Source: Chlamydiota bacterium
GTDB lineage: Bacteria > Chlamydiota > Chlamydiia > Chlamydiales > Parachlamydiaceae
Assembly (NCBI GenBank): GCA_013288825.1
Contig: JABDBC010000002.1
Span: 1-64,000 of the forward strand
Direction: 5' to 3'
Length of the DNA: 64,000 bases
How positions within the stretch are numbered: the stretch's first letter is position 1; every line of letters starts with the position of its first letter. Shown here one piece after another: positions 33,013-41,756 of this stretch. The position numbers and the translations under genes are program-made. The notes beneath the pieces were generated by a model. It was given only the letters and a program-made list of their open reading frames with translations, was not told the DNA's origin and searched no databases.

Positions 33013-34892
33013 GATAACAGCTCTTCAATGCTTATCTCTGGTGCTTTGGAAGTCATGGGGTTATTGATATACATCCGAAACCACAATTCCAAGACGAAGA
33101 TGCTCCACAGTTGTCTAAACGATTTTTGTTGTTGCTCCACCGATTTCAGCTGCTCTTTCAACCACTTTTCTGAGACGATTCCAGCTTCCACAAGTGTCCC
33201 TTTGGGCAACATTTCAAAATATCGAGAAAGATGGCCCGTTTCAACCCATTGTTTTAGAAAATCTTTTCGGGTCCTTTTCGGTCGATATAAAAAGGATGAT
33301 GGAAACTTGTCTTTAAGCAATGTTTTAAGCAGAAAAAAGGTATCTTCCTCTGTCAAGCGATCCGGCTCTGGCAATTGAGCCAAAAACTCACTCATTTCCC
33401 GTGTTAAAAAGGGCGATTTCCACAACAGTCCATGGGCAGACATTGCTCGCTCATACTGCAATATGAAAGAATCTACTAATTTCGTTTTTATATCAAGATA
33501 CTTCAACGAAGCAATTGTCGATTTGATTGAACTCATTTTATAGAGTCTATGCAGATAAAGATGGGGATCAAAAAGAGATGCTATCCGAGGAGTAGCCGCT
33601 TGCAGTTCCTTTTGAGAGAATATCGCATTTTTTTTGAGGTATTCATACTGCACGGGATTAATCCGAGTCCGCTGCAAAATGTCGAACGTTTGAGAACTTC
33701 CAAAAGCATGTAAGAAGGGCAAAATAAATTTTTTCATAATAGGCATCACAGCCTGAAATAACTTCTCTGGATATGATATCTCTCTCTCCGCTATGGTGTA
33801 ACGACTGTGACCCGCCAAAAACTCGTCGCTGCCCATCCCAGAAAAGACAACTTCATTCGCCGGCACCAACCCAGCCAATCGCCACGAGGCTATCACGTTG
33901 GGATCGGCAAGCGGCTCGTCCATATACCACACGATTTTCACAAAGTCCTTGAGGAAGTCGCTAGGGGTAATAATATCTGTATGCTGCTGGATATGAAGAC
34001 TTTGCGATACTGTTTCCGCAGCTTGCATGTCGTCCATATTTTCCCCTTGGAAAGCCACGGAATAGGCCTGATACTTATCTGAGGAAACACATTTTTGGAG
34101 ATAATATGCCACACTTGCCGAGCCCAGACCACCGGAAATCGCACAGCCAAAAGGGGCATCAGGTACTTGCTGGCACGTTTTTTGCGTCAGTAGCGCATCA
34201 AACTTTTGCACAAGAATATTTTTAGGGTCTGTCAAGTCTTTTCGACATAGTGCACTCAACGACCAATACGATTTAATCTTAATACTTTGATCAGCATTAA
34301 TCTTCAGATAATGACCTGGAAGGAGTTTGTTGACTCCTTTTATGGGTGTGATATCTTGTGGATGGTATCCTAAAAATAAATAATGAGCCAATCCATCTGG
34401 AGAGTAAGTTTGGGGTACAGCTCCTGTGGCTAGAATAGCCTTGAGCTCAGTTGCGAAAATGAAATATTGGGGAGACTGAAACCAGTATAGCGAACATTTG
34501 CCAATGCGGTCTCGGACCAAAATGAGTTCTCCAGACCGAGTGTCGAGAAGAAAAATAGCAAGACTTCCTTCGATATGCTGTAAGAACTCGTCGCCCCAGG
34601 CTTCATAAGCAAACAGAACCAATTCTGCATCGCTGCCATCTGTAAGCTGATAGCCGCGCTTTTCGAGCGTTTCTTTGAGTGCACTGCTGTTGTCCAGGAA
34701 TCCATCGATGGCAGCAACGCCAATGGAAGAACGGGCCATCTTCCCACCGGTGATTCCAACTTCGGTGCTTTTGTAAGAATAAGCCTCGCGCAGAGCCCGA
34801 TTGCCGCGGTGATTTAAAGTTTCAAGGATGGGTTGAAGCAAATAGGTGATCTTGGAAGGATCAGGATAGACTACTCCGCCAATTCCACACAT
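33009..34892 (-). CDS. asnB: Asparagine synthetase (glutamine-hydrolysing) family amidotransferase
   Basis: 627 residues. The start at 34892 is set by the family's catalytic Cys after Met (MCGIGGVVYP) and by GAGG 5 nt upstream; the longer frame is GGAC-repeat code. The N-terminal glutaminase domain (about 1-200) contains LNHRGNRA and GSDAELVLFAYEAWG. The synthetase domain (about 225-600) has its pyrophosphate loop as ISGGLGSASV (near 250-260), where the family has SGGxDS; Gly replaces the Asp. SGMGSDEFLAGH (near 352-363) and MDEPLADPNV are canonical. It may make asparagine, or amidate another acid such as a peptidoglycan precursor or glycan, as some AsnB relatives do. Coupled to the methyltransferase gene. 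Confidence 0.9.
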   Translation of the reverse strand: MCGIGGVVYPDPSKITYLLQPILETLNHRGNRALREAYSYKSTEVGITGGKMARSSIGVAAIDGFLDNSSALKETLEKRGYQLTDGSDAELVLFAYEAWGDEFLQHIEGSLAIFLLDTRSGELILVRDRIGKCSLYWFQSPQYFIFATELKAILATGAVPQTYSPDGLAHYLFLGYHPQDITPIKGVNKLLPGHYLKINADQSIKIKSYWSLSALCRKDLTDPKNILVQKFDALLTQKTCQQVPDAPFGCAISGGLGSASVAYYLQKCVSSDKYQAYSVAFQGENMDDMQAAETVSQSLHIQQHTDIITPSDFLKDFVKIVWYMDEPLADPNVIASWRLAGLVPANEVVFSGMGSDEFLAGHSRYTIAEREISYPEKLFQAVMPIMKKFILPFLHAFGSSQTFDILQRTRINPVQYEYLKKNAIFSQKELQAATPRIASLFDPHLYLHRLYKMSSIKSTIASLKYLDIKTKLVDSFILQYERAMSAHGLLWKSPFLTREMSEFLAQLPEPDRLTEEDTFFLLKTLLKDKFPSSFLYRPKRTRKDFLKQWVETGHLSRYFEMLPKGTLVEAGIVSEKWLKEQLKSVEQQQKSFRQLWSIFVLELWFRMYINNPMTSKAPEISIEELLS

Positions 34893-34940
34893 AGGATCCT
34901 CATAATAATTCGTGAACACAAAATCGTGCCCGTGCCCGAA

Positions 34941-35094
34941 GGAAGGGACAAAGGACCTAAAGGACATAAAGGACCTAAGGGACAAAGGACATAAAGGACA
35001 AGGGACATAAAGGACTGGGTTAATCGCTAAGCCCAGTCCTTTACGTCCCTTGTCCTTTAGGTCCTTTACGTCCTTTAGGTCCTTTGTCCCTTCC
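34941..35094. repeat. GGAC 9-bp repeat hairpin, copy 6
   Basis: GGAAGGGACAAAGGACC... and its inverse ending GTCCCTTCC, with a central GGACTGGGTTAATCGCTAAGCCCAGTCC palindrome. It lies between the asnB start and the stop of the charged protein at 35110, both on the minus strand. Confidence 0.92.
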
Positions 35095-35109
35095 TGTATT
35101 ATCCTCAGC

Positions 35110-35859
35110 CTATTGCGATTCGAGGTTTTCTCTTTTCAGTCTATCTTTCTCGATATCTTGTCTCTTTTCCCTAACTGATCTTTCTATAGATCGTTCGTCT
35201 CTTTTTTCTCGACGAAATTCTCTATTCGATTCCTCTTGCCGTTTCAGCTCCTGATCAAATGCTGTGCGTTGTTTCGAGCCTGTATTTTTTGCACGATCTC
35301 CAGCAGTTGCTGCCCTGCTCTGCCCAGGACGTCCATGTGCCTCATGGGCTGTGTGCTGTGCTGTCGATGTACCCTCAAAGCGATCTTCTCTATCTTTTTG
35401 CTTCTTATCTTTTTGCTCGGACACTATTTCACTAATGGTTCTGAGGGCATTCTGAATTAATTTATTGTCCTCTTCGGTTAATTCCCCCACTTCAATGTCC
35501 TCTTCTCCGACTTGAACAATCTGTGTGGACTGGTGCTGAGCTCTTGAAGTAGCCGGAGCTCGAGCTGCTGCTGGTGACGAACCGCGCCCTTCTGGAGCTT
35601 CTACCGCAAAAGTAACCTTTTGAGGCTGTTTTTGATGCTGTCTATGGTACATTTCAGGAAGGTTAATCCTCAACTTACCTGCTTCGCGATGTACTGTAGC
35701 CATGATGCCATCGAGATTATGCTTGCCCAATTGTCCGATAATATACGTTCTTTCTGACACCCCTGTTTTCGATCGCGATTCATTTATTCTAATTGAAACC
35801 GCTTGAGCCTTGGATTCTAGATTAGGTAAATTAAGAAATTGATAGAAATCTACTGACAT
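35110..35859 (-). CDS. Highly charged coiled-coil hypothetical protein
   Basis: No known family is recognised. Of the 249 residues, the N-terminal 80 or so look folded (DFYQFLNLPNLESKAQAVSIRINESRS..., ERTYIIGQLGKHNLDGIMATVHREAGKLRINLPEMYH). An Ala/Pro/Ser/Gln linker follows (about 88-115), then an acidic helix GEEDIEVGELTEEDNKLIQNALRTISEIV (about 118-146). The C-terminal 70 residues are almost purely Arg/Glu/Lys/Asp (RREKRDERSIERSVREKRQDIEKDRLKREN), predicted as a single charged helix. ATAAGGAG precedes ATG 35859. The linker and charged tail resemble those of secreted or scaffold proteins, but there is no direct evidence of function. Confidence 0.8.
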   Translation of the reverse strand: MSVDFYQFLNLPNLESKAQAVSIRINESRSKTGVSERTYIIGQLGKHNLDGIMATVHREAGKLRINLPEMYHRQHQKQPQKVTFAVEAPEGRGSSPAAARAPATSRAQHQSTQIVQVGEEDIEVGELTEEDNKLIQNALRTISEIVSEQKDKKQKDREDRFEGTSTAQHTAHEAHGRPGQSRAATAGDRAKNTGSKQRTAFDQELKRQEESNREFRREKRDERSIERSVREKRQDIEKDRLKRENLESQ

Positions 35860-35947
35860 AGAAACTCCTTATAGGTTAGTTGTTAACTATTACCTTATTT
35901 TACTTTTTTAATCGAAGCAATGTCAATCGATTTATAGATTGATGGAT

Positions 35948-36280
35948 TTATTTAAATGAATAAATAACTCTGTTAACGATAAATAATACTATTGCAAATA
36001 ACAGAGCCCACCAAAAGTTATCTACCGTAAAGCCGGGGACAATTGCCGCGACTCCCATGACTAGGAATCCAATGATGACGAGGGTGAACAATCCCAATGT
36101 TAGGATGTTAATCGGCAAGGTGATCAATAAAAGAAAGGGTAGGATGATTGCATTGACAATACCTAAGACGACAGCAACGACAAGAGCAGTGAAAAAACTG
36201 CTGATGTGAACGCCAGGCAGGATGTATGCAGCAACGAGTACAGCCAAAGTACTCAACAAGAGTGATACGAGAACGTACAT
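35948..36280 (-). CDS. Small four-helix membrane protein (PF04020, YvlD/phage holin 4_2-like)
   Basis: 110 residues with four hydrophobic segments (about 2-20, 27-48, 53-74 and 82-106). The family marks are LPGVHISSFFTALVVAVVLGIVNAIILPFLLLITLPINILTLGLF, then GFTVDNFWWALLFAIVLFIVNRVI. Members were named after phage holins but are mostly chromosomal inner-membrane proteins of unknown function. Here there are no phage genes nearby. AAGGAGC lies just upstream of ATG 36280. Apparently monocistronic. Confidence 0.9.
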   Translation of the reverse strand: MYVLVSLLLSTLAVLVAAYILPGVHISSFFTALVVAVVLGIVNAIILPFLLLITLPINILTLGLFTLVIIGFLVMGVAAIVPGFTVDNFWWALLFAIVLFIVNRVIYSFK

Positions 36281-36450
36281 AAAAGCTCCTTAACTAACGT
36301 TTTAACCTTGATTAATTCCCCTCTTCTCAATAAAATGAGTACTTTAAGCTCACTCTACATATAAAAATTTTTAGTGGATAGAGATTTTTACATTGATTTT
36401 TAGGTCATTGGTTTAGTTTCGTCCAAAGGGATTAAATATAGCTCTAATGA

Positions 36451-36562
36451 CTTATAATGCCCTCTGCGTCTCCCCGCCTCTGCGTCTCTGCGTTAAATTC
36501 GTTATAATAATTAACGCAGAGACGCAGAGGCGGGGAGACGCAGAGGGAATTATATTATAAGC
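36451..36562. repeat. CTCTGCGTC inverted repeat, copy 3
   Basis: CTTATAATGCCCTCTGCGTCTCCCCGCCTCTGCGTCTCTGCG and its inverse around a TTAAATTCGTTATAATAATTAA centre. It lies 14 nt before the small lipoprotein gene. The sequence 36281-36450 is AT-rich with no gene seen. Confidence 0.92.
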
Positions 36563-36575
36563 GAAAGGACTGCAA

Positions 36576-36740
36576 ATGCAAAAGACTTCCAAACTCATTA
36601 TTCTTCTTGGGTTGTTATTTTCCTGCGCCTCGTGCTACCGTTTTCCAACCGAGGACGACTACTCTGCAATCCCAATGACAAATAATGCTGACTACAGACA
36701 CGCAAAACCTGACGCGAATCCTCCAGGTATGCCATATTAA
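36576..36740 (+). CDS. Small lipoprotein (54 aa)
   Basis: The precursor starts MQKTSKLIILLGLLFSCASC, a clear lipoprotein signal with LFSC (Cys17) as the probable lipobox, or ASC at Cys20. The mature peptide is short and tyrosine/proline-rich (YRFPTEDDYSAIPM...DANPPGMPY). AAGGA 7 nt upstream supports the start. It is 24 nt upstream of the chaperone-like gene, so it may share a transcript. No family is recognised; small lipoproteins of this kind often sit in the envelope. Confidence 0.78.
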   Translation: MQKTSKLIILLGLLFSCASCYRFPTEDDYSAIPMTNNADYRHAKPDANPPGMPY

Positions 36741-36764
36741 CCCTCTACCCAACCGAACACACCG

Positions 36765-37247
36765 ATGATTCCATTAAATAACGACGCGATCCTAAAGCAT
36801 ATGCGCGAGCAAAAACATCTCGACGCCCAGCTCTTGAAACCAACTCAGCAAATTTCTTGTCCCCTTCAAGTCGATCAAGTCGAGTTCCCCCTTCTTGTTC
36901 ATGTTGATCCCACAGGCAAAGCTCTCCAGATAATGATGGTCATTCCTTGTACCATGCGTCCCAAAGCCCCCATCGAGATGGCTCGCTTGCTGCATTTGTT
37001 TAATCGGGAAATTGATATGCCAGGCTTTGGCATGGACGAACGGTCTGGGCTCGTTTTTTACCGCTACCTTTTCCCAACACATAATGGACAACTCGCTGCT
37101 GAAGTCTTCGATAATGTTTTAAACTCGCTTCCCCTGATTGCTCGTGCCTTTGCTCCTTTTATCCTCGATGTCGCGAATGGAGCCTATTTCGAGGCAATCC
37201 ATAGTGATGTCACAGCACTATTTCAAAAGATGACGCAAGGAGAATAA
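36765..37247 (+). CDS. CT260 (Mcsc)-like type III secretion chaperone candidate / YbjN-like fold
   Basis: 160 residues, acidic and soluble. The region VEFPLLVHVDPTGKALQIMMVIPC...MARLLHLFNREIDMPGFGMDERSGLVFYRYLFP (about 39-107) has the strand-strand-helix-strand layout of the CesT/YbjN-type alpha/beta fold, and a C-terminal helical part follows. It starts 6 nt before dnaQ ends its leader, and the pair matches C. trachomatis CT260-CT261 as I recall. CT260 is known there as Mcsc, a chaperone that handles more than one secretion cargo. The assignment rests mainly on gene order and fold-like pattern; direct homology needs a profile search. Confidence 0.7.
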   Translation: MIPLNNDAILKHMREQKHLDAQLLKPTQQISCPLQVDQVEFPLLVHVDPTGKALQIMMVIPCTMRPKAPIEMARLLHLFNREIDMPGFGMDERSGLVFYRYLFPTHNGQLAAEVFDNVLNSLPLIARAFAPFILDVANGAYFEAIHSDVTALFQKMTQGE

Positions 37248-37253
37248 GAACAG

Positions 37254-37970
37254 ATGTCGAAACGACCCATTTTTTACGATACCGAGACAACAGGACTCAG
37301 CGCCGAGCGAGACCGCATCATCGAAATAGCAGCGTATGACCCGCTCAATGGCAGCTCTTTTGTCAAACTTGTCAATCCTGGATGCCCAATTCCACCTGAT
37401 GCCACAGCGATCCATAAGATTTCAAATGCAATGGTTGCCGATGCTCCCGGATTTGCCAAAGTAGCCGAAGAATTCATCCAATTTTGCGACGGAGAGGTCA
37501 TATTAATCGCTCATAACAACGACACTTTTGACCTTCACTTTTTGCGAAATGAATTTGCTCGAAATAATCTGTTGATGCCTTCATGGAAATTTCTGGACAG
37601 CCTAAAGTGGGCTCGAAAATATCGCCCTGATCTGCCCCGGCATACATTGCAATATTTGCGCGAAATGTATGGAATTGCCGCGAATAATGCTCACCGGGCA
37701 TTGGACGACGTTGTGGTGCTGCATCAGATCTTTACATTGATGACGGGCGATTTATCGATTGTTCAAATCATGGAATTGATGGAGCAACAACGACAACAAG
37801 AGCTGACGACGATGCCATTTGGCAAGCATCAAGGGAAGCCGCTGAGCACACTGCCGAAAGATTATGTGACTTGGTTGGGAAGCAGTGGAGCATTGGATAA
37901 AGCTGAGAATAAAGAGCTCCGGACTCAGCTTGAGAAGCTTTTAAAGGAAGCGGCTTTCCAAAAAAATTAA
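37254..37970 (+). CDS. dnaQ: DnaQ-like DEDDh 3'-5' exonuclease with C-terminal DUF3820-like domain
   Basis: 238 residues. The exonuclease motifs are complete: Exo I FYDTETTGL (about 7-15), Exo II AHNNDTFDLHFL (about 86-97) and Exo III HRALDDVVVLHQIF (about 144-157), so the proofreading-type active site is intact. A short C-terminal module (MPFGKHQGKPLSTLPKDYVTWLGSS, about 182-206) looks like DUF3820, a small domain often fused to DnaQ-type nucleases. The gene begins 6 nt after the chaperone-like gene. It could be the polymerase III epsilon subunit or a stand-alone nuclease. Confidence 0.92.
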   Translation: MSKRPIFYDTETTGLSAERDRIIEIAAYDPLNGSSFVKLVNPGCPIPPDATAIHKISNAMVADAPGFAKVAEEFIQFCDGEVILIAHNNDTFDLHFLRNEFARNNLLMPSWKFLDSLKWARKYRPDLPRHTLQYLREMYGIAANNAHRALDDVVVLHQIFTLMTGDLSIVQIMELMEQQRQQELTTMPFGKHQGKPLSTLPKDYVTWLGSSGALDKAENKELRTQLEKLLKEAAFQKN

Positions 37971-37973
37971 GAA

Positions 37974-38226
37974 GTGCCGGCCCTCCGGGACGGGATGTGT
38001 TGGTTGGCTGTTACCCAGGCTTCGCTTACCCCTCCGGGGAGCTTCAGCCTGGGCTATTACGTAAACAGCCCTCCGGGCAGCTTGAATGACTGATTTTCAA
38101 ACAAGAGCAATCCACATACAGCCCGGAGGGCCTGTTCACATAATAGCCCAGGCTGAAGCTCCCCGGAGGGGTAAGCGAAGCCTGGGTAACAGCCAACCAA
38201 CACATCCCGTCCCGGAGGGCCGGCAC
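37974..38226. repeat. CCGGCCCTCCGGGAC inverted repeat, copy 3
   Basis: GTGCCGGCCCTCCGGGACGGGATGTGTTGGTTGGC is mirrored at the right end. The inner CAGCCCTCCGGGC arms surround a unique centre (about 38078-38118). It starts 4 nt after the dnaQ stop and ends 46 nt before rlmH. Confidence 0.93.
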
Positions 38227-38271
38227 TTTTGCAATTACCTCTTTTAACAGACTTCAGAGAAATAAGAGAGC

Positions 38272-38688
38272 ATGTTCAAAATTAGAGTCCTCTCGGTAGG
38301 GAAAACAAAAGAATCTTGGCTCGATGAGGGAATACACGAATATGTCAAACGACTTCAACCCACCGCAACCTTCGAGTTCGTATGGGCCAAAAACGATGCC
38401 CATCTTATCCAATTAAGTGTAGGACATCTATTAATTTGCTTAGATCCTGCTGGTGCCATGATGACGAGCGAGCAGTTTGCTAGCCTTTTAGAAGCAAAGC
38501 TGGTCCAAGGAGGTTCAAGGATTACTTTTGTGATCGGTGGTCCAGAAGGGCTTCCTCCAGAGCTAAAAAAAGATACATTGCTTAGTTTGTCTCCGATGAC
38601 CACCACACATCAAATTGCTAGATTGTTAATTCTGGAGCAAATCTACAGAGCTTTTGAAATCCTAAAAGGCTCGCCCTACCACAAATGA
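38272..38688 (+). CDS. rlmH: RlmH 23S rRNA pseudouridine-1915 N3-methyltransferase
   Basis: SPOUT-class methyltransferase that modifies helix 69 of 23S rRNA on the assembled ribosome. 138 residues. Family marks: the IRVLSVGKTKESWLDEGIHEYVKRL start, LICLDPAGAMMTSEQFA (about 54-70), the knot motif ITFVIGGPEGLP (about 84-95), and the C-terminal LSPMTTTHQIARLLILEQIYRAFEILKGSPYHK, whose Tyr-His ends the SAM/rRNA site. The start is the only ATG that fits family length. It is converging with smpB across a short-unit hairpin. Confidence 0.95.
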   Translation: MFKIRVLSVGKTKESWLDEGIHEYVKRLQPTATFEFVWAKNDAHLIQLSVGHLLICLDPAGAMMTSEQFASLLEAKLVQGGSRITFVIGGPEGLPPELKKDTLLSLSPMTTTHQIARLLILEQIYRAFEILKGSPYHK

Positions 38689-38702
38689 TTGTTGAATGGA
38701 AG

Positions 38703-38790
38703 AAATGGACTGGACGATAATGGACTGTAATGGACGATGCTGTATTGTCCATTACAGTCCACTACGGTCCATTACGGTCCATGTCCATTT
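38703..38790. repeat. TAATGGAC tandem hairpin
   Basis: AAATGGACTGGACGATAATGGACTGTAATGGAC is followed by the inverse GTCCATTACAGTCCACTACGGTCC...GTCCATTT. The layout is that of the GGAC elements with a different unit (about 10 bp, CGTAATGGAC). It lies between converging rlmH and smpB and probably terminates both. Confidence 0.88.
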
Positions 38791-38808
38791 GTGCCGTTGA
38801 ATTCTGCC

Positions 38809-39273
38809 TCAACTATGCTTCAGGGCGCGTGCCATCTGACGCTGATCGTCCCGCTCCTTAATCGATGCCCGCTTGTCATACGTCTTCTTCCCTTTCGCTA
38901 TCGCAATTCTAACCTTCACCCGCCCATTCTTCAAATAAAATGATAACGGAATTATCGTATGCCCCTTTTCCTGCACCGCAACCTTCAAGTGGGCAATCTC
39001 CCTCTTGTGCATCAGCAGCTTGCGCTCCCGCTTCTCCTCATGATTGTGAATATTGCCAAAACGATAGTGCGCGATGCTGCTTCCCAGCAACCAAAGTTCC
39101 TGCCCGACCACCTTCACATAAGCCTCCTGCAGGCTGCCTCCCCGATCTCGCAACGACTTAATCTCAGTCCCTTGCAAAGCTATACCTGCTTCAAAAGTCT
39201 CTAAAATTTCATAATCATGTGTTGCTTTCCGATTGGAAACAAGCTCACTATTACCACCATTACCACCACTCAT
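38809..39273 (-). CDS. smpB: SmpB tmRNA-binding protein
   Basis: Binds tmRNA and brings it to stalled ribosomes for trans-translation. 154 residues from ATG 39273, which has GGAG 6 nt upstream. The core reads [42 protein letters not shown] (about 14-55), then [20 protein letters not shown] and [39 protein letters not shown], the family's C-terminal block. It is divergent from dnaN, the arrangement I recall for CT076-CT075-CT074. Confidence 0.96.
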   Translation of the reverse strand: MSGGNGGNSELVSNRKATHDYEILETFEAGIALQGTEIKSLRDRGGSLQEAYVKVVGQELWLLGSSIAHYRFGNIHNHEEKRERKLLMHKREIAHLKVAVQEKGHTIIPLSFYLKNGRVKVRIAIAKGKKTYDKRASIKERDDQRQMARALKHS

Positions 39274-39399
39274 AAATAACTCCAAAGCATCTGGCTGATT
39301 ATAACTGATCTCTCTTTTTTTCTTCTAATGCAAATCCTCTTGACATTGGACAAACCGCTCACGTATCTTTTTCATAGTCGCACCCATAAGGATATTATC

Positions 39400-40527
39400 A
39401 TGAAATTTGTGATTGCTACCCAAGAGTTTAATTTCCTCCTTAGCAAATGCTTTAATATTGTCTCCACAAAAGCCACTGTCCCCATTCTCTCCAACTTTCT
39501 AATCGAAGCCCTCAACGATGAACTCATCATCACTGCCACCGACCTCACCGTGGGAATCCGCTGCGTCACCGAAGCAAAGATCCTCGAAGAGGGCGCCACA
39601 ACTCTCCCCGCAAAAAAACTCGTGCAACTCGTCCGAGAACTCACCTCAGTCAACCTCGAAGTCAACACCAATGCCAATGAAGTCACCGAAATCATTGCCG
39701 ACTCCTCCCGCTTTAAGCTCCATGGAATGAGTAAGAACGAATTCCCTTCCCTTCCAGATGTCACGAGTGCTGTTCAAGCGAAAATGCCCCAAGGAGAACT
39801 CAAGGACATGCTATTCCGAACAGCCTTTGCTGTCTCCCGTGATGACAACCGCTATGCCCTCACAGGGGTTTATATGCATATTCATAATTGCGAAGCGACC
39901 TTCGTCGGCACCGATGGCAAACGCCTTGCCCGTTCCCGCACCCGTATCGATATCGACCCCGCATTCAGCGCTGGCTACATCGTTCCTCTAAAAGCCGTCG
40001 AAGAAATCATGAAAAATTTAAATGATGAAGGGGAATCAACTCTTTATTTAATGCCGGATAAAATTGCGATCGAAGCTTCTAACACCATGATTATTACGAA
40101 GCTTCTCACGGGCGACTATCCCGATGTCACTCGAGTCATCCCTGAGCACTCCTCGACAGTGGTTTCTCTCCATCGCGAAGAATTGATGACGCTATTGCGA
40201 CAGATCTCACTATTCACTGTCGATACCACCCACTCGGTCCGTTTTTCTTTTTCCGATGGGGAGCTGAAGCTGACGGCAAATACAAGCGATGTGGGTGAAG
40301 GCAAGGTGAGCATGCCAGTAAACTATCAAGGACAAAAGCTCGAAGTCGCCTTCAACCCTGGCTTCTTCTATGATATTTTGAGGCATACCAAGAAGCCTAC
40401 GGTGACAATGCGGGTGACAGATGCTTACAATCCAGGGGTCATCACCGATTTGGATGAAACACCTGCGGGAAGCTCGGCGATACAGTCTTTGTTCGTGCTG
40501 ATGCCCATGCGCCTAAACGAGGAATAA
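39400..40527 (+). CDS. dnaN: DNA polymerase III beta sliding clamp
   Basis: Processivity clamp; the dimer encircles DNA. 375 residues from ATG 39400 (MKFVIATQEFNFLLSK), which has AAGGA 8 nt upstream; the longer frame from 39328 lacks one. Three clamp domains are complete, with typical marks TDLTVGIRCVTEAKILEEGATTLPAKKLVQLVREL (about 50-85), RYALTGVYMHI...ATFVGTDGKRLARSR (about 152-180), and a C-terminal FVLMPMRLNEE, where the family has its MPMRL peptide-binding end. The stop lies 2 nt inside the GGAC hairpin that separates it from recF. Confidence 0.96.
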   Translation: MKFVIATQEFNFLLSKCFNIVSTKATVPILSNFLIEALNDELIITATDLTVGIRCVTEAKILEEGATTLPAKKLVQLVRELTSVNLEVNTNANEVTEIIADSSRFKLHGMSKNEFPSLPDVTSAVQAKMPQGELKDMLFRTAFAVSRDDNRYALTGVYMHIHNCEATFVGTDGKRLARSRTRIDIDPAFSAGYIVPLKAVEEIMKNLNDEGESTLYLMPDKIAIEASNTMIITKLLTGDYPDVTRVIPEHSSTVVSLHREELMTLLRQISLFTVDTTHSVRFSFSDGELKLTANTSDVGEGKVSMPVNYQGQKLEVAFNPGFFYDILRHTKKPTVTMRVTDAYNPGVITDLDETPAGSSAIQSLFVLMPMRLNEE

Positions 40528-40665
40528 AGGACAAAGGACAAGGGACCTAAAGGACATAAAGGACGTAAAGGACAAGGGACCTAAAGGACAATAAGTCATC
40601 TCTCATCGTCCTTTATGTCCCTTGTCCTTTACGTCCTTTATGTCCTTTAGGTCCCTTGTCCTTTT
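40525..40665. repeat. GGAC 9-bp repeat hairpin, copy 7
   Basis: AAAGGACAAAGGACAAGGGACC... and its inverse ending TTGTCCTTTTC. It fills the gap between dnaN and recF. Confidence 0.92.
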
Positions 40666-40688
40666 CTTTCACAACAACACATCTTCCT

Positions 40689-41756
40689 ATGTTATTGCGA
40701 TCTTTGACAGTATGCCGCTTTCGTTGCTATCACGAAGCCCACTTTGAATTCCAACCTGGCGTCAATTTGATCTGCGGACCCAACGCACGTGGAAAAACCT
40801 CCCTGCTAGAAGCCATCTACCTCCTCATCACTGGGCGCTCCTTCCGCGCATCCCAACTCAGCGACCTCATCAATCTCGGCAGCCAAAACTTTTATGTCGA
40901 AACAACCTTCATCAAACATGGCATCGAACAACGCCTCGCCTTTGGATACGATGGCAGAGAACGCAAAATCACTTACAATAGCACCTCAAGCAGTCAGACA
41001 TCCAATCTTTTGGGCATTCTACAAGGGGTCACCCTGACTCCCGACGACGCCAACCTGGTCAAAGGCAGTCCTGCAGGGCGCCGCCACTTCCTTGACCTCC
41101 AGATTGCACAAATGGACCCCTTATATGTGCATCATCTGACACGCTATCAGAGGGCAATGCGGCAGCGGAACTGTTTGCTGCGAGCCAAGTCGACAACAGC
41201 CATCGAAAGCTGGGAACAAGAACTTGCCAAAGCAGGGGCTTATGTGATCAAACAACGGGAGCGCACCATAGCCGATCTGCAAGGGCATATAAAGCAGTCC
41301 CAGCATGCTATAAGCGCACAGCTAGAAGAGATCAAGATGACATACAAGACCTCAACACCACTGCTCAATGGCATCGACGGGATCAGCGAACACCTCATGA
41401 CCCAATATCGAAAGCTGAGAAGCCGCGAGATGGCAATAGGAACCACATTGGTGGGTCCCCATAAGGATGATGTACTGATTTCATTAAGCGATAAAGAGAT
41501 TCGGACATTTGCAAGCGAAGGGCAGCAAAGAAGCTTTGTGATTGCATTGCGGATGGCAGAATGGCAGAGATTGCACCAGAGCGGATGCGAAAAAGAGCAA
41601 CCTTTAATGCTTTTGGACGATGTGGGGATGAGTTTGGATGCTGTGAGGAGGGAGAGGCTGTTGAGCAATCTTCCGCAGTTTGGGCAAGTCTTCGTGACTT
41701 CCACCGATGCAGGCTTTATCAATGATGCGCATGTGCATGTGATACCTCTTGAGTGA
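40689..41756 (+). CDS. recF: RecF recombination mediator ATPase
   Basis: SMC-like ABC ATPase that loads RecA at gapped DNA. 355 residues from ATG 40689 (MLLRSLTVCRFRCYHEA); the frame upstream is repeat code. Walker A is GPNARGKT (30-37). LTPDDANLVKGSPAGRRHFLD (about 118-138) is the family block after the arm. The signature region is FASEGQQRSFVIALRMAEW and Walker B is LMLLDDVGMSLDAVRRERLL (near 300-320; other RecF proteins often have a Glu pair around there). The 3' end (HVHVIPLE) is also present as a degenerate inverted copy at about 42008-42050. Confidence 0.94.
   Translation: MLLRSLTVCRFRCYHEAHFEFQPGVNLICGPNARGKTSLLEAIYLLITGRSFRASQLSDLINLGSQNFYVETTFIKHGIEQRLAFGYDGRERKITYNSTSSSQTSNLLGILQGVTLTPDDANLVKGSPAGRRHFLDLQIAQMDPLYVHHLTRYQRAMRQRNCLLRAKSTTAIESWEQELAKAGAYVIKQRERTIADLQGHIKQSQHAISAQLEEIKMTYKTSTPLLNGIDGISEHLMTQYRKLRSREMAIGTTLVGPHKDDVLISLSDKEIRTFASEGQQRSFVIALRMAEWQRLHQSGCEKEQPLMLLDDVGMSLDAVRRERLLSNLPQFGQVFVTSTDAGFINDAHVHVIPLE

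Noticed and set aside
35948-36280. Prophage signal from the holin-like protein
   Set aside because: PF04020 proteins are mostly chromosomal membrane proteins, and no other phage gene lies nearby.
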